From DASUNQ01 sp035536455 (GTDB taxonomy: Bacteria > Acidobacteriota > Thermoanaerobaculia > Multivoradales > UBA5704), in assembly GCA_035536455.1 (NCBI GenBank), contig DATLOC010000028.1, positions 1 through 64,000 of the forward strand: a DNA stretch of 64,000 bases. The letters are read 5' to 3'. The notes beneath the pieces are model-generated. The model made no database searches. It had not been told where the DNA came from and saw nothing but the letters and a program-made list of their open reading frames with translations. Shown here piece by piece: positions 17,694 to 25,638 of the stretch; position 1 is the first letter of the stretch; each line of letters begins with the position of its first letter. The translations under genes were made by a program, and so were the position numbers.

Positions 17694-17760
17694 GCCACCC
17701 TCCTCGCCTTATGAGCATACGCCCGGAGGGCGCGATACCGGGGTATATCATCCCGCCGCC

Positions 17761-19419
17761 GTGGCCGCCCCGTCGCCCTCGCCCAGCAGCCGGCCGGCGG
17801 CGTTGCGCGTCGAGCTGGAGGCGGCGGGGCTGCTGCCGCCGCTGCCGCGGGCCTTCCTGGCCGGGCGCGACCTCGATCTCCTCGCCCCGCTCAAGCTGGC
17901 GCTCCCCGGGGCGCCGCCGCCGCTCCCGCCGCGGCCGACCGCCGCGGCCGCCATGGCCCGCCGCGCCCTCGCCGACACCCTCGCCTTCGCCAACCGCGCC
18001 TACGGCCACCCGGAGGCGGACCGCCTAGCCGCCCGGCTCGCCGACCCGGCCACCCGCGTCGTCGTCGGCGGCCAGCAGCCGGGGCTCTTCGGCGGGCCGC
18101 TCCTCACCCTGACCAAGGCGGTGGCGCTGACGCGCTGGGCGGCGGCGCTGGAGGCGCAGGGCGAGCCGGCGGTGGCGGTCTTCTGGGTGGCGAGCGAGGA
18201 CCACGACTGGCAGGAGGTGTCGCGCGCCGCCTTCCCGACGCCGCAGGGCACGCGCGTCTTCGACCTCGGCCCCGACCCCGAGCCGCTGCAGCCGGTCGGC
18301 ATGCGCACGCTGGGGCCGGAGGTCGCGTCGGTCCTCGCGGCCCTCGGCGAGGCGATACCGGGCGAGCGCTACGCCGCCTGGCTCGCCGCCCTCGGGCGCT
18401 GGTACCGCCCCGAAGCCCGCTTCGGCGAGGCCTTCTGCCGCCTCCTGGCCCACCTCCTCGGCCCCCGCTGTCCGCTCCTCCTCGACGCCATGCTGCCCGG
18501 CCTCAAGGAGGCGCAGCGCCCGGTGCTCACCCGCCTGGTCGATCGGCGCGTCGAGGTCGAGGCGGCCCTGGCGCGCGCCGACGAGGCGATCGCCGAGCGC
18601 GGCCATCCGCTCCAGGTCGCGTCGCGCCCAGGCGAGGCGCCGTTCTTCCTGATCGGCCGCGAGGGGCGGCGGCGGGTCGAGTGGCACGGCGACGGCTTCC
18701 GGCTCCGCGGCGTCCCCGGCGCCGACCCGCTGCCCATCGACGAGCTGCGGCGCACGATCCAGGAGAACCCCGGCGCGGTGAGCCCCGGCGTCAGCGCGCG
18801 GCCGATCGTGCAGGACGCGGTCCTCGGCACCGCGCTCCAGGTCCTCGGCCCGGCCGAGCTCTCCTATCTGGCGCAGTCGGCCGGCCTCTACGAGGTGCTG
18901 GAGGTCGAGCCCCCCGCCGTCGCGCTGCGGCCGCAGGCGGTGGTCCTCGAGCCCCACCAGGTGGAGCGCCTGGAGGAAGAGGGGCTGACGCTCGCCGACC
19001 TCCTCGGCCCGCCGGAGGCGCTGGAGGGGCGGCTGGCCGAGGACGCCGGCGGCGACGTCACCGCCGAGGCGCGCCGGCGGATCGCCGAGGTGCTCGACGG
19101 GCTGCGCGGGCCGCTCCTCGCCCTCGACCCGGACCTCGAGCGCCCCTACGCCAAGACGCGCGAGCAGGCGACGAAGAGCCTCGATCTCCTGGCCGCCCGC
19201 GCGGTGGCCGCCGCCGCGCGGCGGAACGAGGTGCGCCAGCGCCGCGTCGAGCAGCTCCGCGAGGCGGTCCTCCCCGACGGCAAGCTCCAGGAGCGCGTCG
19301 TTTCCTCCGCCCACTTCCCGGGCAAGTACGGCGACGCCTTCGCCGCGGCGCTCTGCGAGCAGATGGAGCTCGACCCGGAGACGCTGCAGGTCGTGGTGCC
19401 GGCGGAGGGCGCGCCGTGA
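17761..19419 (+). CDS. bshC: Bacillithiol biosynthesis cysteine-adding enzyme BshC
   Basis: BshC catalyses the last step of bacillithiol synthesis, adding cysteine to glucosaminyl-malate. The 552-aa product has the family's signature VVVGGQQPGLFGGPLLTLTK (about residues 100-119) and VFWVASEDHDWQEVSR, plus the C-terminal coiled-coil region ending in HFPGKYGDAFAAAL. GTG 17761 gives a normal-length protein. Earlier in-frame starts would extend into the opposite promoter region. It is first in the operon bshC-bshB1-bshA, with a 4-bp overlap to the next gene. Confidence 0.92.
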   Translation: MAAPSPSPSSRPAALRVELEAAGLLPPLPRAFLAGRDLDLLAPLKLALPGAPPPLPPRPTAAAAMARRALADTLAFANRAYGHPEADRLAARLADPATRVVVGGQQPGLFGGPLLTLTKAVALTRWAAALEAQGEPAVAVFWVASEDHDWQEVSRAAFPTPQGTRVFDLGPDPEPLQPVGMRTLGPEVASVLAALGEAIPGERYAAWLAALGRWYRPEARFGEAFCRLLAHLLGPRCPLLLDAMLPGLKEAQRPVLTRLVDRRVEVEAALARADEAIAERGHPLQVASRPGEAPFFLIGREGRRRVEWHGDGFRLRGVPGADPLPIDELRRTIQENPGAVSPGVSARPIVQDAVLGTALQVLGPAELSYLAQSAGLYEVLEVEPPAVALRPQAVVLEPHQVERLEEEGLTLADLLGPPEALEGRLAEDAGGDVTAEARRRIAEVLDGLRGPLLALDPDLERPYAKTREQATKSLDLLAARAVAAAARRNEVRQRRVEQLREAVLPDGKLQERVVSSAHFPGKYGDAFAAALCEQMELDPETLQVVVPAEGAP

Positions 19420-20162
19420 GCCGCGTCGACGTCCTGGCGATCGGCGCCCACCCCGACGACGTCGAGCTCGGCTGCGGCGGCACGCTGGCGCTGCTGGCGC
19501 GGCAGGGGCGCCGCGTCGGCATCGTCCACCTGACGCGCGGCGAGGCCGGCAGCCGCGGAACGGAGCAGGGGCGGCGGCAGGAGGCGGAAGCCGCGGCCGC
19601 GGCTCTCGGCGCCGCCGAGCTCGCCTTCCTCGACTGCGGCGACGGCGCCTTCCGCACCGGCCCGGCCGAGGAGGAGGCGCTGATCGCCGTCCTCCGCCGG
19701 CTGCGCCCGGAGATCGTCCTCGGGCCGACGCCCGTCGACCGCCACCCCGACCACCCGCGCGCCCACGCGCTGGTCGCCGCCGCCTGCTTCTACGCCGGCC
19801 TCGCGGCGCGCGCGCCGCGGGACGCGAAACCTCACCGCCCGGCGGCGGTTTACTCCTTCATGCAGCACGACGACTTCCCGCCGAGCTTCGTCGTCGACGT
19901 CACCGCGACCTGGGAGACCAAGCTCGCCGCCCTCCGCGCCTACCGCACGCAGCTCTACCAGGAGGACGAGAAGGAGGAAGCCGGCGGCGGCGCCGGCGCC
20001 CCGATCACCAAGGTCTCGACGCGCGAGTTCTGGAAGATGATCGAAGGGCGGGCGCGGCACTTCGGCGGGCTGATCGGCGCCGAGCTGGGCGAGCCGTTCG
20101 GCGCGCGCTACCCGCTCGCGGTCTCCGACCTCTTCTCGGTCCTGCCCGGAGGCGTGCGGTGA
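19416..20162 (+). CDS. bshB1: Bacillithiol biosynthesis deacetylase BshB1
   Basis: A zinc-dependent LmbE/PIG-L-family deacetylase of 248 aa that removes acetyl from GlcNAc-malate. The metal motif AHPDDVELGCGGTLALL is at residues 11-27, and the third ligand His lies in DRHPDHPRAHALV. The typical HLTRGEAGSRGT segment and YSFMQHDDFPPSFVVDV support the Bsh branch. It starts with GTG, overlapping bshC by 4 bp, and ends overlapping bshA by 4 bp, so the three enzymes are translationally coupled. Confidence 0.93.
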   Translation: MSRVDVLAIGAHPDDVELGCGGTLALLARQGRRVGIVHLTRGEAGSRGTEQGRRQEAEAAAAALGAAELAFLDCGDGAFRTGPAEEEALIAVLRRLRPEIVLGPTPVDRHPDHPRAHALVAAACFYAGLAARAPRDAKPHRPAAVYSFMQHDDFPPSFVVDVTATWETKLAALRAYRTQLYQEDEKEEAGGGAGAPITKVSTREFWKMIEGRARHFGGLIGAELGEPFGARYPLAVSDLFSVLPGGVR

Positions 20163-21292
20163 GAATCGGCATCAGCTGCTATCCGACCTACGGCGGCTCG
20201 GGCGTCGTGGCGACCGAGCTGGCAATGGCGCTCGCCGAGGGTGGCGACGAGGCCCACGTCATCAGCTACGCGCTGCCGACCCGCCTCGCCCTGACCAGCC
20301 CGCGCCTCTTCTTCCACGAGGTCGTGGTGCCGCACTACCCCCTCTTCGAGTACCCGCCGTACTCGCTGGCGCTGGCCACCAAGATGGTCGAGGTGACGCG
20401 CCACCAGCGGCTCGACCTCCTCCACGTCCACTACGCCGTCCCCAACGCGGTCTCCGCGGTCCTGGCGCGGCAGATCGTGGCGCCGCGGCCGCTGCCGGTC
20501 GTCACCACACTCCACGGCACCGACATCACGCTCGTCGGCAACGACCCCAACTACGTCGAGACGACGCGCTTCGGCATCGAGCAGAGCGACGCCGTGACCG
20601 CCGTCTCCGAGGACCTGCGGCGGGTCACGATCGACCGTCTCGGGATCAAGAACGGCATCGACGTCGTGCCCAACTTCATCGACCCCAAGCGCTACGAGGA
20701 GGTGCGCGACAGCCCGGGCGCCCGCCGCTGGGCCAAGCCCGGCGAGCACGTCCTCGTCCATGTCTCCAACTTCCGCCCCGTCAAGCGGGTGCAGGACGTC
20801 GTCGAAGTCTTCCGCCGCGTGCGGCGGGAGGTGCCGGCGCGCCTCCTCATGGTCGGCGACGGCCCCGACCGCGCCAAGGTCGAGCAGATGTGCCGCCAGC
20901 ACTGCATCTGCGACTCGATCGCCTTCGTCGGGAGCCTGCCGGTCATCGAGGAGGTGCTGGTCGGCGCCGACGTCTTCCTGCTGCCGTCGGAGAGCGAGTC
21001 GTTCGGCTTGGCCGCCCTCGAGGCGCTGGCCTGCGAGGTGCCGGTCGTCGCGACTTCGGTCGGCGGCGTCCCCGAGGTCGTCGTGAACGGCGAGTGCGGC
21101 TACCTCTGCCCGGTCGGCGACATCGAGTGCATGGCGGAGGCCGTGCTGCGCCTGCTGCGCGACGAGCCGCTGCGCCGCGCCTTCGGCGCCGCCGGCCGCC
21201 GGCGCGCCGTCGAGCAGTTCGCGCAGGACGCCATCGTCGCCCGCTACCGCGCGATCTACGAGCGCGTCCTCGCCGCGCCCCCGCGCGACTGA
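20159..21292 (+). CDS. bshA: GlcNAc-L-malate synthase BshA
   Basis: A GT4 glycosyltransferase of 377 aa that joins UDP-GlcNAc and L-malate in the first bacillithiol step. Diagnostic segments are GISCYPTYGGSGVVATELA at the N-terminus, FEYPPYSLALATKM, LLHVHYAVPNAVSA, TTLHGTDITLVGNDPNY, and the donor-site EX7E region LLPSESESFGLAALEAL. Subdivision from general GT4 enzymes rests on the close fit to BshA and the operon context. It provides a full three-gene bacillithiol pathway here. Confidence 0.94.
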   Translation: MRIGISCYPTYGGSGVVATELAMALAEGGDEAHVISYALPTRLALTSPRLFFHEVVVPHYPLFEYPPYSLALATKMVEVTRHQRLDLLHVHYAVPNAVSAVLARQIVAPRPLPVVTTLHGTDITLVGNDPNYVETTRFGIEQSDAVTAVSEDLRRVTIDRLGIKNGIDVVPNFIDPKRYEEVRDSPGARRWAKPGEHVLVHVSNFRPVKRVQDVVEVFRRVRREVPARLLMVGDGPDRAKVEQMCRQHCICDSIAFVGSLPVIEEVLVGADVFLLPSESESFGLAALEALACEVPVVATSVGGVPEVVVNGECGYLCPVGDIECMAEAVLRLLRDEPLRRAFGAAGRRRAVEQFAQDAIVARYRAIYERVLAAPPRD

Positions 21293-21369
21293 TGCCGCGT
21301 GCGGCGCTCGCCGCGCTCGGGCTCGCGGCGGAGGAAGCGCCCGGCGTGCGGATTCGGTAGAGTGCCGCT

Positions 21370-21804
21370 ATGACCGAACCGCCGGTTCCGCCCACCCCGC
21401 CCCCGCCGTACTCCCCGACGCCGCCGCCGTACACGCCGCCCCCGCCGCCGCCGGGAGGCGGCACGGTGAGCCCCAACCGCAGCCTGATGATCGTCCTCTC
21501 CTACCTCGGGATCCTGGCGCTCATCCCGCTGATCTCCGAGAAGGAGGACCGCGAGGTGCAGTGGCACGCCAAGCACGGCCTCGTGCTGCTCGGCTTCTGG
21601 ATCGTCGTCAGCATCGTGCTGTCGCTGCTCTCCAACGTCATCGGCTTCGCCGATCCGAGCGGCTGCCTCGGCTGCTTCTGGGCCGGGCCGAGCTCGATCG
21701 TCGGGCTGGCGGCGCTGGTGATCCACGTCCTCTGCATCATCAAGGGGATCAACGGCGAGCGCTTCATCATCCCGGGCATCAGCCAGCTCGCCGACAAGTT
21801 CTAG
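21370..21804 (+). CDS. DUF4870-like small membrane protein with Pro-rich N-terminus
   Basis: A 144-aa protein with a Pro/Tyr-rich cytoplasmic N-terminus (about residues 1-35, PPYSPTPPPYTPPPPP) and three hydrophobic helices. The WHAKHGLVLLGFWIVVSIVL segment after a charged EKEDREVQ stretch is typical of DUF4870-like proteins, with LVIHVLCIIKGINGERFIIP near the end. Function unknown. It is followed 13 bp later by another small membrane protein. Confidence 0.65.
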   Translation: MTEPPVPPTPPPPYSPTPPPYTPPPPPPGGGTVSPNRSLMIVLSYLGILALIPLISEKEDREVQWHAKHGLVLLGFWIVVSIVLSLLSNVIGFADPSGCLGCFWAGPSSIVGLAALVIHVLCIIKGINGERFIIPGISQLADKF

Positions 21805-21817
21805 CTAGGAGGACGCG

Positions 21818-22111
21818 ATGGCGACGACCGCAGCGCCCGACAAGCCGAGCAGCCAAGCCGTCACCGCCCTCGTCCTGGGCATCCTGAGCTTCGTCTGCTG
21901 CCAGATCCTGGGGCCCGTCGCCTGGTATCTCGGCAACCAGGAGCAGCGCTCGATCCGCGAGGGGCGGTCGCCGGCCGCCGGCCAGGGGTTCGCGACCGCC
22001 GGCGTGATCCTGGGGATCATCGGCACCGTGCTCCTGGTGTTCACTCTCTTCTGGATCTTCGCCATGGGCGGCATGGCGATCGTCGGCGGCATCCTCGAGG
22101 GGATGAACTGA
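21818..22111 (+). CDS. DUF4190-like small membrane protein
   Basis: A 97-aa protein with two hydrophobic helices. The pattern AVTALVLGILSFVCCQILGPVAWYLG, then EQRSIREG and a second glycine-rich helix (FATAGVILGIIGTVLLVFTLF), matches DUF4190-type proteins of unknown function. The cluster 21370-22514 encodes three small membrane proteins in a row, probably one transcription unit. An AGGAGG site precedes its ATG. Confidence 0.68.
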   Translation: MATTAAPDKPSSQAVTALVLGILSFVCCQILGPVAWYLGNQEQRSIREGRSPAAGQGFATAGVILGIIGTVLLVFTLFWIFAMGGMAIVGGILEGMN

Positions 22112-22124
22112 GCGGAAGCAGGCC

Positions 22125-22514
22125 GTGACGGCGGGGAAGGCATTCGCCTGGGGGGCGGCCGGGCTGGCCGGCGCGCTCAGCGCCCTCCTCCTCGCCCACT
22201 GGACGCCGGTGGGCGGCGGCCTGCCGACTCTCTGCTTCCTCCGCCGCAGCTTCAACCTCCCCTGCCCGGGCTGCGGCATGACCCGGGCCCTCGCCCACCT
22301 GGCGCGCGGCGACTGGCACGGCGCGCTCGCACTCCACCCCTGGTCGCCGGTCGTGGCCGCCCAGCTGGGGCTCGTCTGGCTGGCGTGGGGCGCCTCGCTC
22401 GTCCGGCCGCTGCCCGGCTGGCCGGGGTGGCTGCCTCCGCTCCTCGGCGCCAACCTCGCGGCGCTCGCGGCGATCTGGCTCGGGCGGCTGGCGACCGGCA
22501 CGCTCCCCTTCTAG
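22125..22514 (+). CDS. DUF2752-like membrane protein
   Basis: A 129-aa protein with three to four transmembrane segments and the DUF2752 hallmark FNLPCPGCGMTRALAHLARGDW (about residues 43-64), in which the CxxCG-type motif precedes a conserved TRA. The role is unknown. The GTG start at 22125 is 13 bp after the DUF4190-like gene; the stop is just 1 bp before the aminotransferase ATG. Confidence 0.78.
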   Translation: MTAGKAFAWGAAGLAGALSALLLAHWTPVGGGLPTLCFLRRSFNLPCPGCGMTRALAHLARGDWHGALALHPWSPVVAAQLGLVWLAWGASLVRPLPGWPGWLPPLLGANLAALAAIWLGRLATGTLPF

Positions 22515-22515
22515 C

Positions 22516-23667
22516 ATGCCGCGCCCGCCGCACACCGCCGCCGCGGTCGCCGAGATCCCCGGCGCCGTGTATTCAGCCCTGGCCGACCGCGCCGCCCGCT
22601 ACCGCGGCGAGGTCTTCCCGCTCCACGTCGGCGACACCTGGATGGAGCCGGCGGAAGGGTGCCGGATGGAGGACCTCAAGGTCGCCGACCACCCCGGCAT
22701 GCACCGCTACGCGGCGCCGCAGGGGATCCCGCAGCTCCTCGACGCGGTCGCCGAGCGCCAGCGGGCGCGCACCGGCGCCGCGACCGAGCGCGACGACCTG
22801 CTGATCGCCGCCGGCGCCACGGGCGCCCTGGCGGCGGTGGCGGGCGCCATCCTCGAGCCGGGCGAGGAGGTGCTGCTGCTGGCGCCGCACTGGCCGCTGA
22901 TCTCGGGCATCGTGCGCTCCTTCAAGGGGGTCCCGGTCGAGGTCCCCTTCTTCGGCGCCGCCGACTCGCCGGAGACGGCAGTCGAGGTCGTGCGCCGGCA
23001 TCTGTCGCCGCGCGCCGTCGGCATCTACTGGAACACGCCGAGCAACCCGACCGGGCTGCTCATCCCGCGCCCCTGGATCGAGGCGCTCGTCGCCTGGGCC
23101 GCGAGCGAAGGGCTGTGGATCATCTCCGACGACGTCTACGAGGACTACGTCTTCGCGGGCGAGCACACCTACTGCCGGCCGCTGGCGCCCGAGCGCACCT
23201 TCGCCGTGCACTCCTTCTCCAAGGCCTACGGCATGGCGGGCAACCGCTGCGGCTACGTGGTCGGCCCGCGCGCCGTGATGGGCGAGCTGAGGAAGATCGT
23301 CACCCACAGCTTCTACTCGACGCCGACCGCCTCGCAGCTCGCCGCGCTGCGCGCCCTCGCCGGCCCCGGCGACGCCTGGGCCGCGGCGGCGCGCGACCAG
23401 TACGCCGCGACCGGCGCACGCGTGGCCGCGCGCCTCGGCGTCGACCCGCCCGCCGGCAGCACCTTCCTCTTCCTCGACGTCGCCGACCGCCTCGACGCCC
23501 GCGGCCTGGACGGCTTCCTCGAGGACTGCGCCGACCGGGGCCTCTTCCTCGCCCCCGGCCCCAGCTTCGGCCCCTACCCCACCCACGCCCGCCTCTGCTT
23601 CACCGCCTCCCCACCGGACGTCGTCGAGCGCGGCGTCGAAGTCCTCGCCGGGCTCCTCGGGCGCTAG
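22516..23667 (+). CDS. Class I/II PLP aminotransferase
   Basis: A 383-aa fold-type I aminotransferase. Visible are LHVGDTWMEP at the N-terminus, the substrate and PLP contacts YWNTPSNPTGLLIPRPW and IISDDVYEDYVF, the Schiff-base lysine in AVHSFSKAYGMAGNRCGYVV, and the C-terminal arginine region THARLCFTASPP. The specificity cannot be told from sequence; aspartate or kynurenine-type aminotransferases are similar. It is the last gene before the repeat element that starts near 23730. Confidence 0.88.
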   Translation: MPRPPHTAAAVAEIPGAVYSALADRAARYRGEVFPLHVGDTWMEPAEGCRMEDLKVADHPGMHRYAAPQGIPQLLDAVAERQRARTGAATERDDLLIAAGATGALAAVAGAILEPGEEVLLLAPHWPLISGIVRSFKGVPVEVPFFGAADSPETAVEVVRRHLSPRAVGIYWNTPSNPTGLLIPRPWIEALVAWAASEGLWIISDDVYEDYVFAGEHTYCRPLAPERTFAVHSFSKAYGMAGNRCGYVVGPRAVMGELRKIVTHSFYSTPTASQLAALRALAGPGDAWAAAARDQYAATGARVAARLGVDPPAGSTFLFLDVADRLDARGLDGFLEDCADRGLFLAPGPSFGPYPTHARLCFTASPPDVVERGVEVLAGLLGR

Positions 23668-23731
23668 AAGCCCGCCGCTAGCTGAGATCTACGGCAAAGG
23701 CTTGCTTTTCAGCCCAAGTGCGCGCTGTCGC

Positions 23732-23761
23732 TTGACATACACTCCACCGACAGGCTGTAAT
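23732..23761 (+). promoter_or_regulatory. Strong sigma-70-like promoter in front of array B
   Basis: A perfect TTGACA at 23732-23737 and TGTAAT at 23756-23761 with an 18-bp spacer. This is the best consensus promoter noticed in this section. The predicted start of transcription is around 23768, so the whole array B (about 550 bp) would be the untranslated 5' leader of the small gene at 24368, or a separate non-coding RNA. Confidence 0.6.
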
Positions 23762-23783
23762 CAGCTGCGTGATAGGTCGATGT

Positions 23784-24330
23784 CAACGCGAAAAGCTCCC
23801 TGAGCGCTCCGGAGAGCTCCCCGCCACCCCGGGAACGCTCCCCGCGCCTGACGAAAAGCTCCCGCGCTCGGCCAGAGCGTTTCCGGCCCTCCCCAAAATT
23901 CTCCCAGCGAGGCCGGGAGCGTTCTTTGGATGGCCGGGAAATCTCCCGGGCGTCGAGGAAATGCTCCCGGCGGCCGCGGGAGCATTCCGGCGGTCCGTGG
24001 GGCAATTCCGGGCGACGCGACGCCGGCTCTCGGCGACCGCGCGAGCCGTCCCGCCGAGCGGGCGCGACCTCCGGCCGACGCGCACCGGGGTCCGCGACGG
24101 CCGCTGCCAACGCCTGCAGACCGCCAGAACGCTCCGCCGAAGCGCCGGCGGGCTCCCACAGTGCGCCGGCGTGCTCCCGGCGCAGCGCAGAGCGCTCCGA
24201 CGCACCCGCAGAACGTTGCTTCGCGCTGCCGCCGCTTTCCCCCGGCGCCGGAGAGCTTTCCGGCCGTCGACCTGCGTTCTCCGAAACCCCCTCCACCGCG
24301 TTCCCCGCCGACCGGGAGCGTGTCCCGGCT
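23784..24330 (+). repeat. 21-bp-periodic direct-repeat array B (26 units)
   Basis: Twenty-six degenerate copies of a core best written RRGARCGYTCCC lie exactly 21 bp apart. GCTCC-type anchors occur at 23795, 23816, 23837, 23858 and so on to 24320, with no insertion or deletion between units. Clear examples are GAAAAGCTCCC, GGGAACGCTCCCC, GGGAAATCTCCC and GGGAGCGTGTCCC. Many units are nearly dyad-symmetric. The ~10 bases between cores are not conserved, and the middle units are most degenerate. The array ends 38 bp before a small gene. The unit differs from arrays A and C but the period is the same. Function unknown. Confidence 0.92.
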
Positions 24331-24367
24331 CGGCGTCCATTGACCGTTGACGGAAAGGAGAATTCCC

Positions 24368-24745
24368 ATGGCCCACGAGTCCTACCCCGAGCTGCTCGTC
24401 GCTCTCGACGGGCTCTCCACCAACCTCAAGGGGCGCCTCGGCGACGCGCCCCACATGACGGTCATGCAGACCGACCTCGAGGCCTGGGTCGCCGAGGCCC
24501 GCGGCCTCGAGGCGCAGACGGAGATCTTCGAGGCGCGGCTGCGCGAGACCAACGAGAAGCGCCGCGTCTCCCAGCAGCGCGGCATCGACCTGCGGAGCCA
24601 GCTCAACGGCGCCCTGCGCGGCCACTTCGGCCCGAAGAGCCAGACGCTGCGCGAGTTCGGCTTCCTGCCGCGCGGCCGCAAGCGGTCGGCCAAGAAGGAG
24701 GAGCCGCCCAAGCCGGAAGGACCGCCGCCGGCGCCCACGGCCTGA
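24368..24745 (+). CDS. Small helical protein with basic, Pro-rich tail (array-B-associated)
   Basis: A 125-aa protein of no recognised family, homologous to the product at 56928-57320. Shared stretches include LxTDLEAWVAEARGLEAQ, the nearly identical ARLRETNEKRR, and GPKSQTLREFGFLPRGRKR. The first ~85 residues look almost wholly alpha-helical, possibly coiled-coil. The tail is basic (RGRKRSAKKEE) and then Pro/Lys-rich, as in nucleic-acid-binding proteins. ATG 24368 follows GGAAAGGAG at good distance. It sits between the 21-bp array and the conserved 3' hairpin element. A role in binding its own array or transcript is inference. Confidence 0.82.
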   Translation: MAHESYPELLVALDGLSTNLKGRLGDAPHMTVMQTDLEAWVAEARGLEAQTEIFEARLRETNEKRRVSQQRGIDLRSQLNGALRGHFGPKSQTLREFGFLPRGRKRSAKKEEPPKPEGPPPAPTA

Positions 24746-24831
24746 CCCAAAACAACGGCCGCCGGCGGAGATCTGACCTCTGCCGGCGGCGCACCGCCCT
24801 CATCGCAACGCGGCGCGTCGAACGAGAGCAC
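24746..24831 (+). repeat. Conserved 86-bp 3' element with hairpin (copy B)
   Basis: Starting right after the stop codon, 86 bp are identical to 57321-57406 except for one base. It contains an inverted repeat with 13-bp arms (24758-24770 and 24778-24790) and a 7-nt loop ATCTGAC. The single difference (T at 24781, C in copy C) turns a G-C pair into G-U, so the RNA hairpin is kept. No U-tract follows the stem, so a simple intrinsic terminator is not obvious. The protein genes before it have diverged much more. Confidence 0.88.
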
Positions 24832-24915
24832 TAGGAACGGTACCACTAACTCGGCGCTCGCCGAGCACCCATGAAGCTCTGGTTGTCGGGGAGGTTGTCG
24901 CTTGCGCCAGTAGGA

Positions 24916-25158
24916 TCAGCGCGACGCTTCCCATTCGACGCCAACCGGCTCGAGCGGGTCGTCATAACGCAACACGCTGCCGCGTAACGATTCCAGGGCA
25001 GCGGCTGGGTCTTCGGTGTACGGCACGACCTTCAGCACCGGCCGCCCGTGGTCAGTGATGACCAGCTCCTTGCCGGACTTCTCGACCTCCCGCAAGTATT
25101 CCAGCGCCTGCGCCTTGAATCTCGACTTCGAAACGGCCTTCGGCGCTCGCTTCGACAT
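24916..25158 (-). CDS. Phd/YefM-type antitoxin, orphan
   Basis: An 80-aa Phd/YefM-fold protein. The N-terminal DNA-binding part contains SKSRFKAQALEYLREVEKSG followed by KELVITDHGRPVLKVVPY, the usual LxITxxGxPVAxLxP motif, and a toxin-binding C-terminal helix. No Doc, RelE or PIN toxin gene is adjacent on the same strand; the next 85 bp downstream are empty and then comes the 3' element of repeat B. It is 17 bp after the DUF1801 gene, so the two may be co-transcribed. Confidence 0.74.
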   Translation of the reverse strand: MSKRAPKAVSKSRFKAQALEYLREVEKSGKELVITDHGRPVLKVVPYTEDPAAALESLRGSVLRYDDPLEPVGVEWEASR

Positions 25159-25175
25159 GGGTTTTCCCCTCGGCC

Positions 25176-25571
25176 TCAGCGGCGGCGCGCGGCGCCGCCC
25201 GCTCGCGGCTTCTGCTTGGCCGCGTTCTTCGCGATCCGCGCCTTCACCAGCTTGCAGACGAGGGTCGCCGGCAGGGGCTTGTCCGGCTGAAACCGGATGG
25301 TTCCCTTGCTGGTGTCGTAGTCCTTGAGCTCGTCGGCGTCGGCTCCCCCCACGCCGTAGATGGCGCAGTGGTTCGCGGCGGCGCCCAGCCAGATGAAGCA
25401 CTTGCCGTCGAGACGGAAGGCCGGGAGCTGGTAGCTGATGCACTCCTCGGCCTTCGGCGCCGCGGCCCGGATGATCTTCCGCAGCCTCTCGAGCGCGGCC
25501 CGCTTGTCGTCGCTCAACGGCGCGAGGTACTCGTCGATGGTCGTGGGCCGCTTGCTGGGCGAGGCGCTCAT
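25176..25571 (-). CDS. DUF1801/YdhG-like protein
   Basis: A 131-aa protein of the YdhG/DUF1801 type. TIDEYLAPLSDDKRAALERLRKIIRAAAPKAEE, ISYQLPAFRLDG and TIRFQPDKPLPATLVCKLVKARI are the common blocks, followed by a basic C-terminus. The biochemical function is unknown in the family. ATG 25571 is divergent from the HEPN-like gene at 25639. It is probably an accessory gene, given its toxin-antitoxin surroundings. Confidence 0.78.
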   Translation of the reverse strand: MSASPSKRPTTIDEYLAPLSDDKRAALERLRKIIRAAAPKAEECISYQLPAFRLDGKCFIWLGAAANHCAIYGVGGADADELKDYDTSKGTIRFQPDKPLPATLVCKLVKARIAKNAAKQKPRAGGAARRR

Positions 25572-25638
25572 CGGGGGAGCCTCCAGGCTGGGTCGCTGGC
25601 GATCCTACAGCCGCCGCGCGGAGCGCTATGCTGGCGCC

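Noticed and set aside
23769..24350. 193-aa heptad-repeat protein read from array B
   Set aside because: Same artefact of the 21-bp period; out of frame with the following gene, no ribosome site, and core conservation is at DNA positions rather than codon positions.
24382..24846. Minus-strand frames at loci B and C sharing a conserved N-terminal peptide (also 57089-57475)
   Set aside because: The shared peptide is just the antisense translation of the conserved 3' element; the rest does not align as protein.
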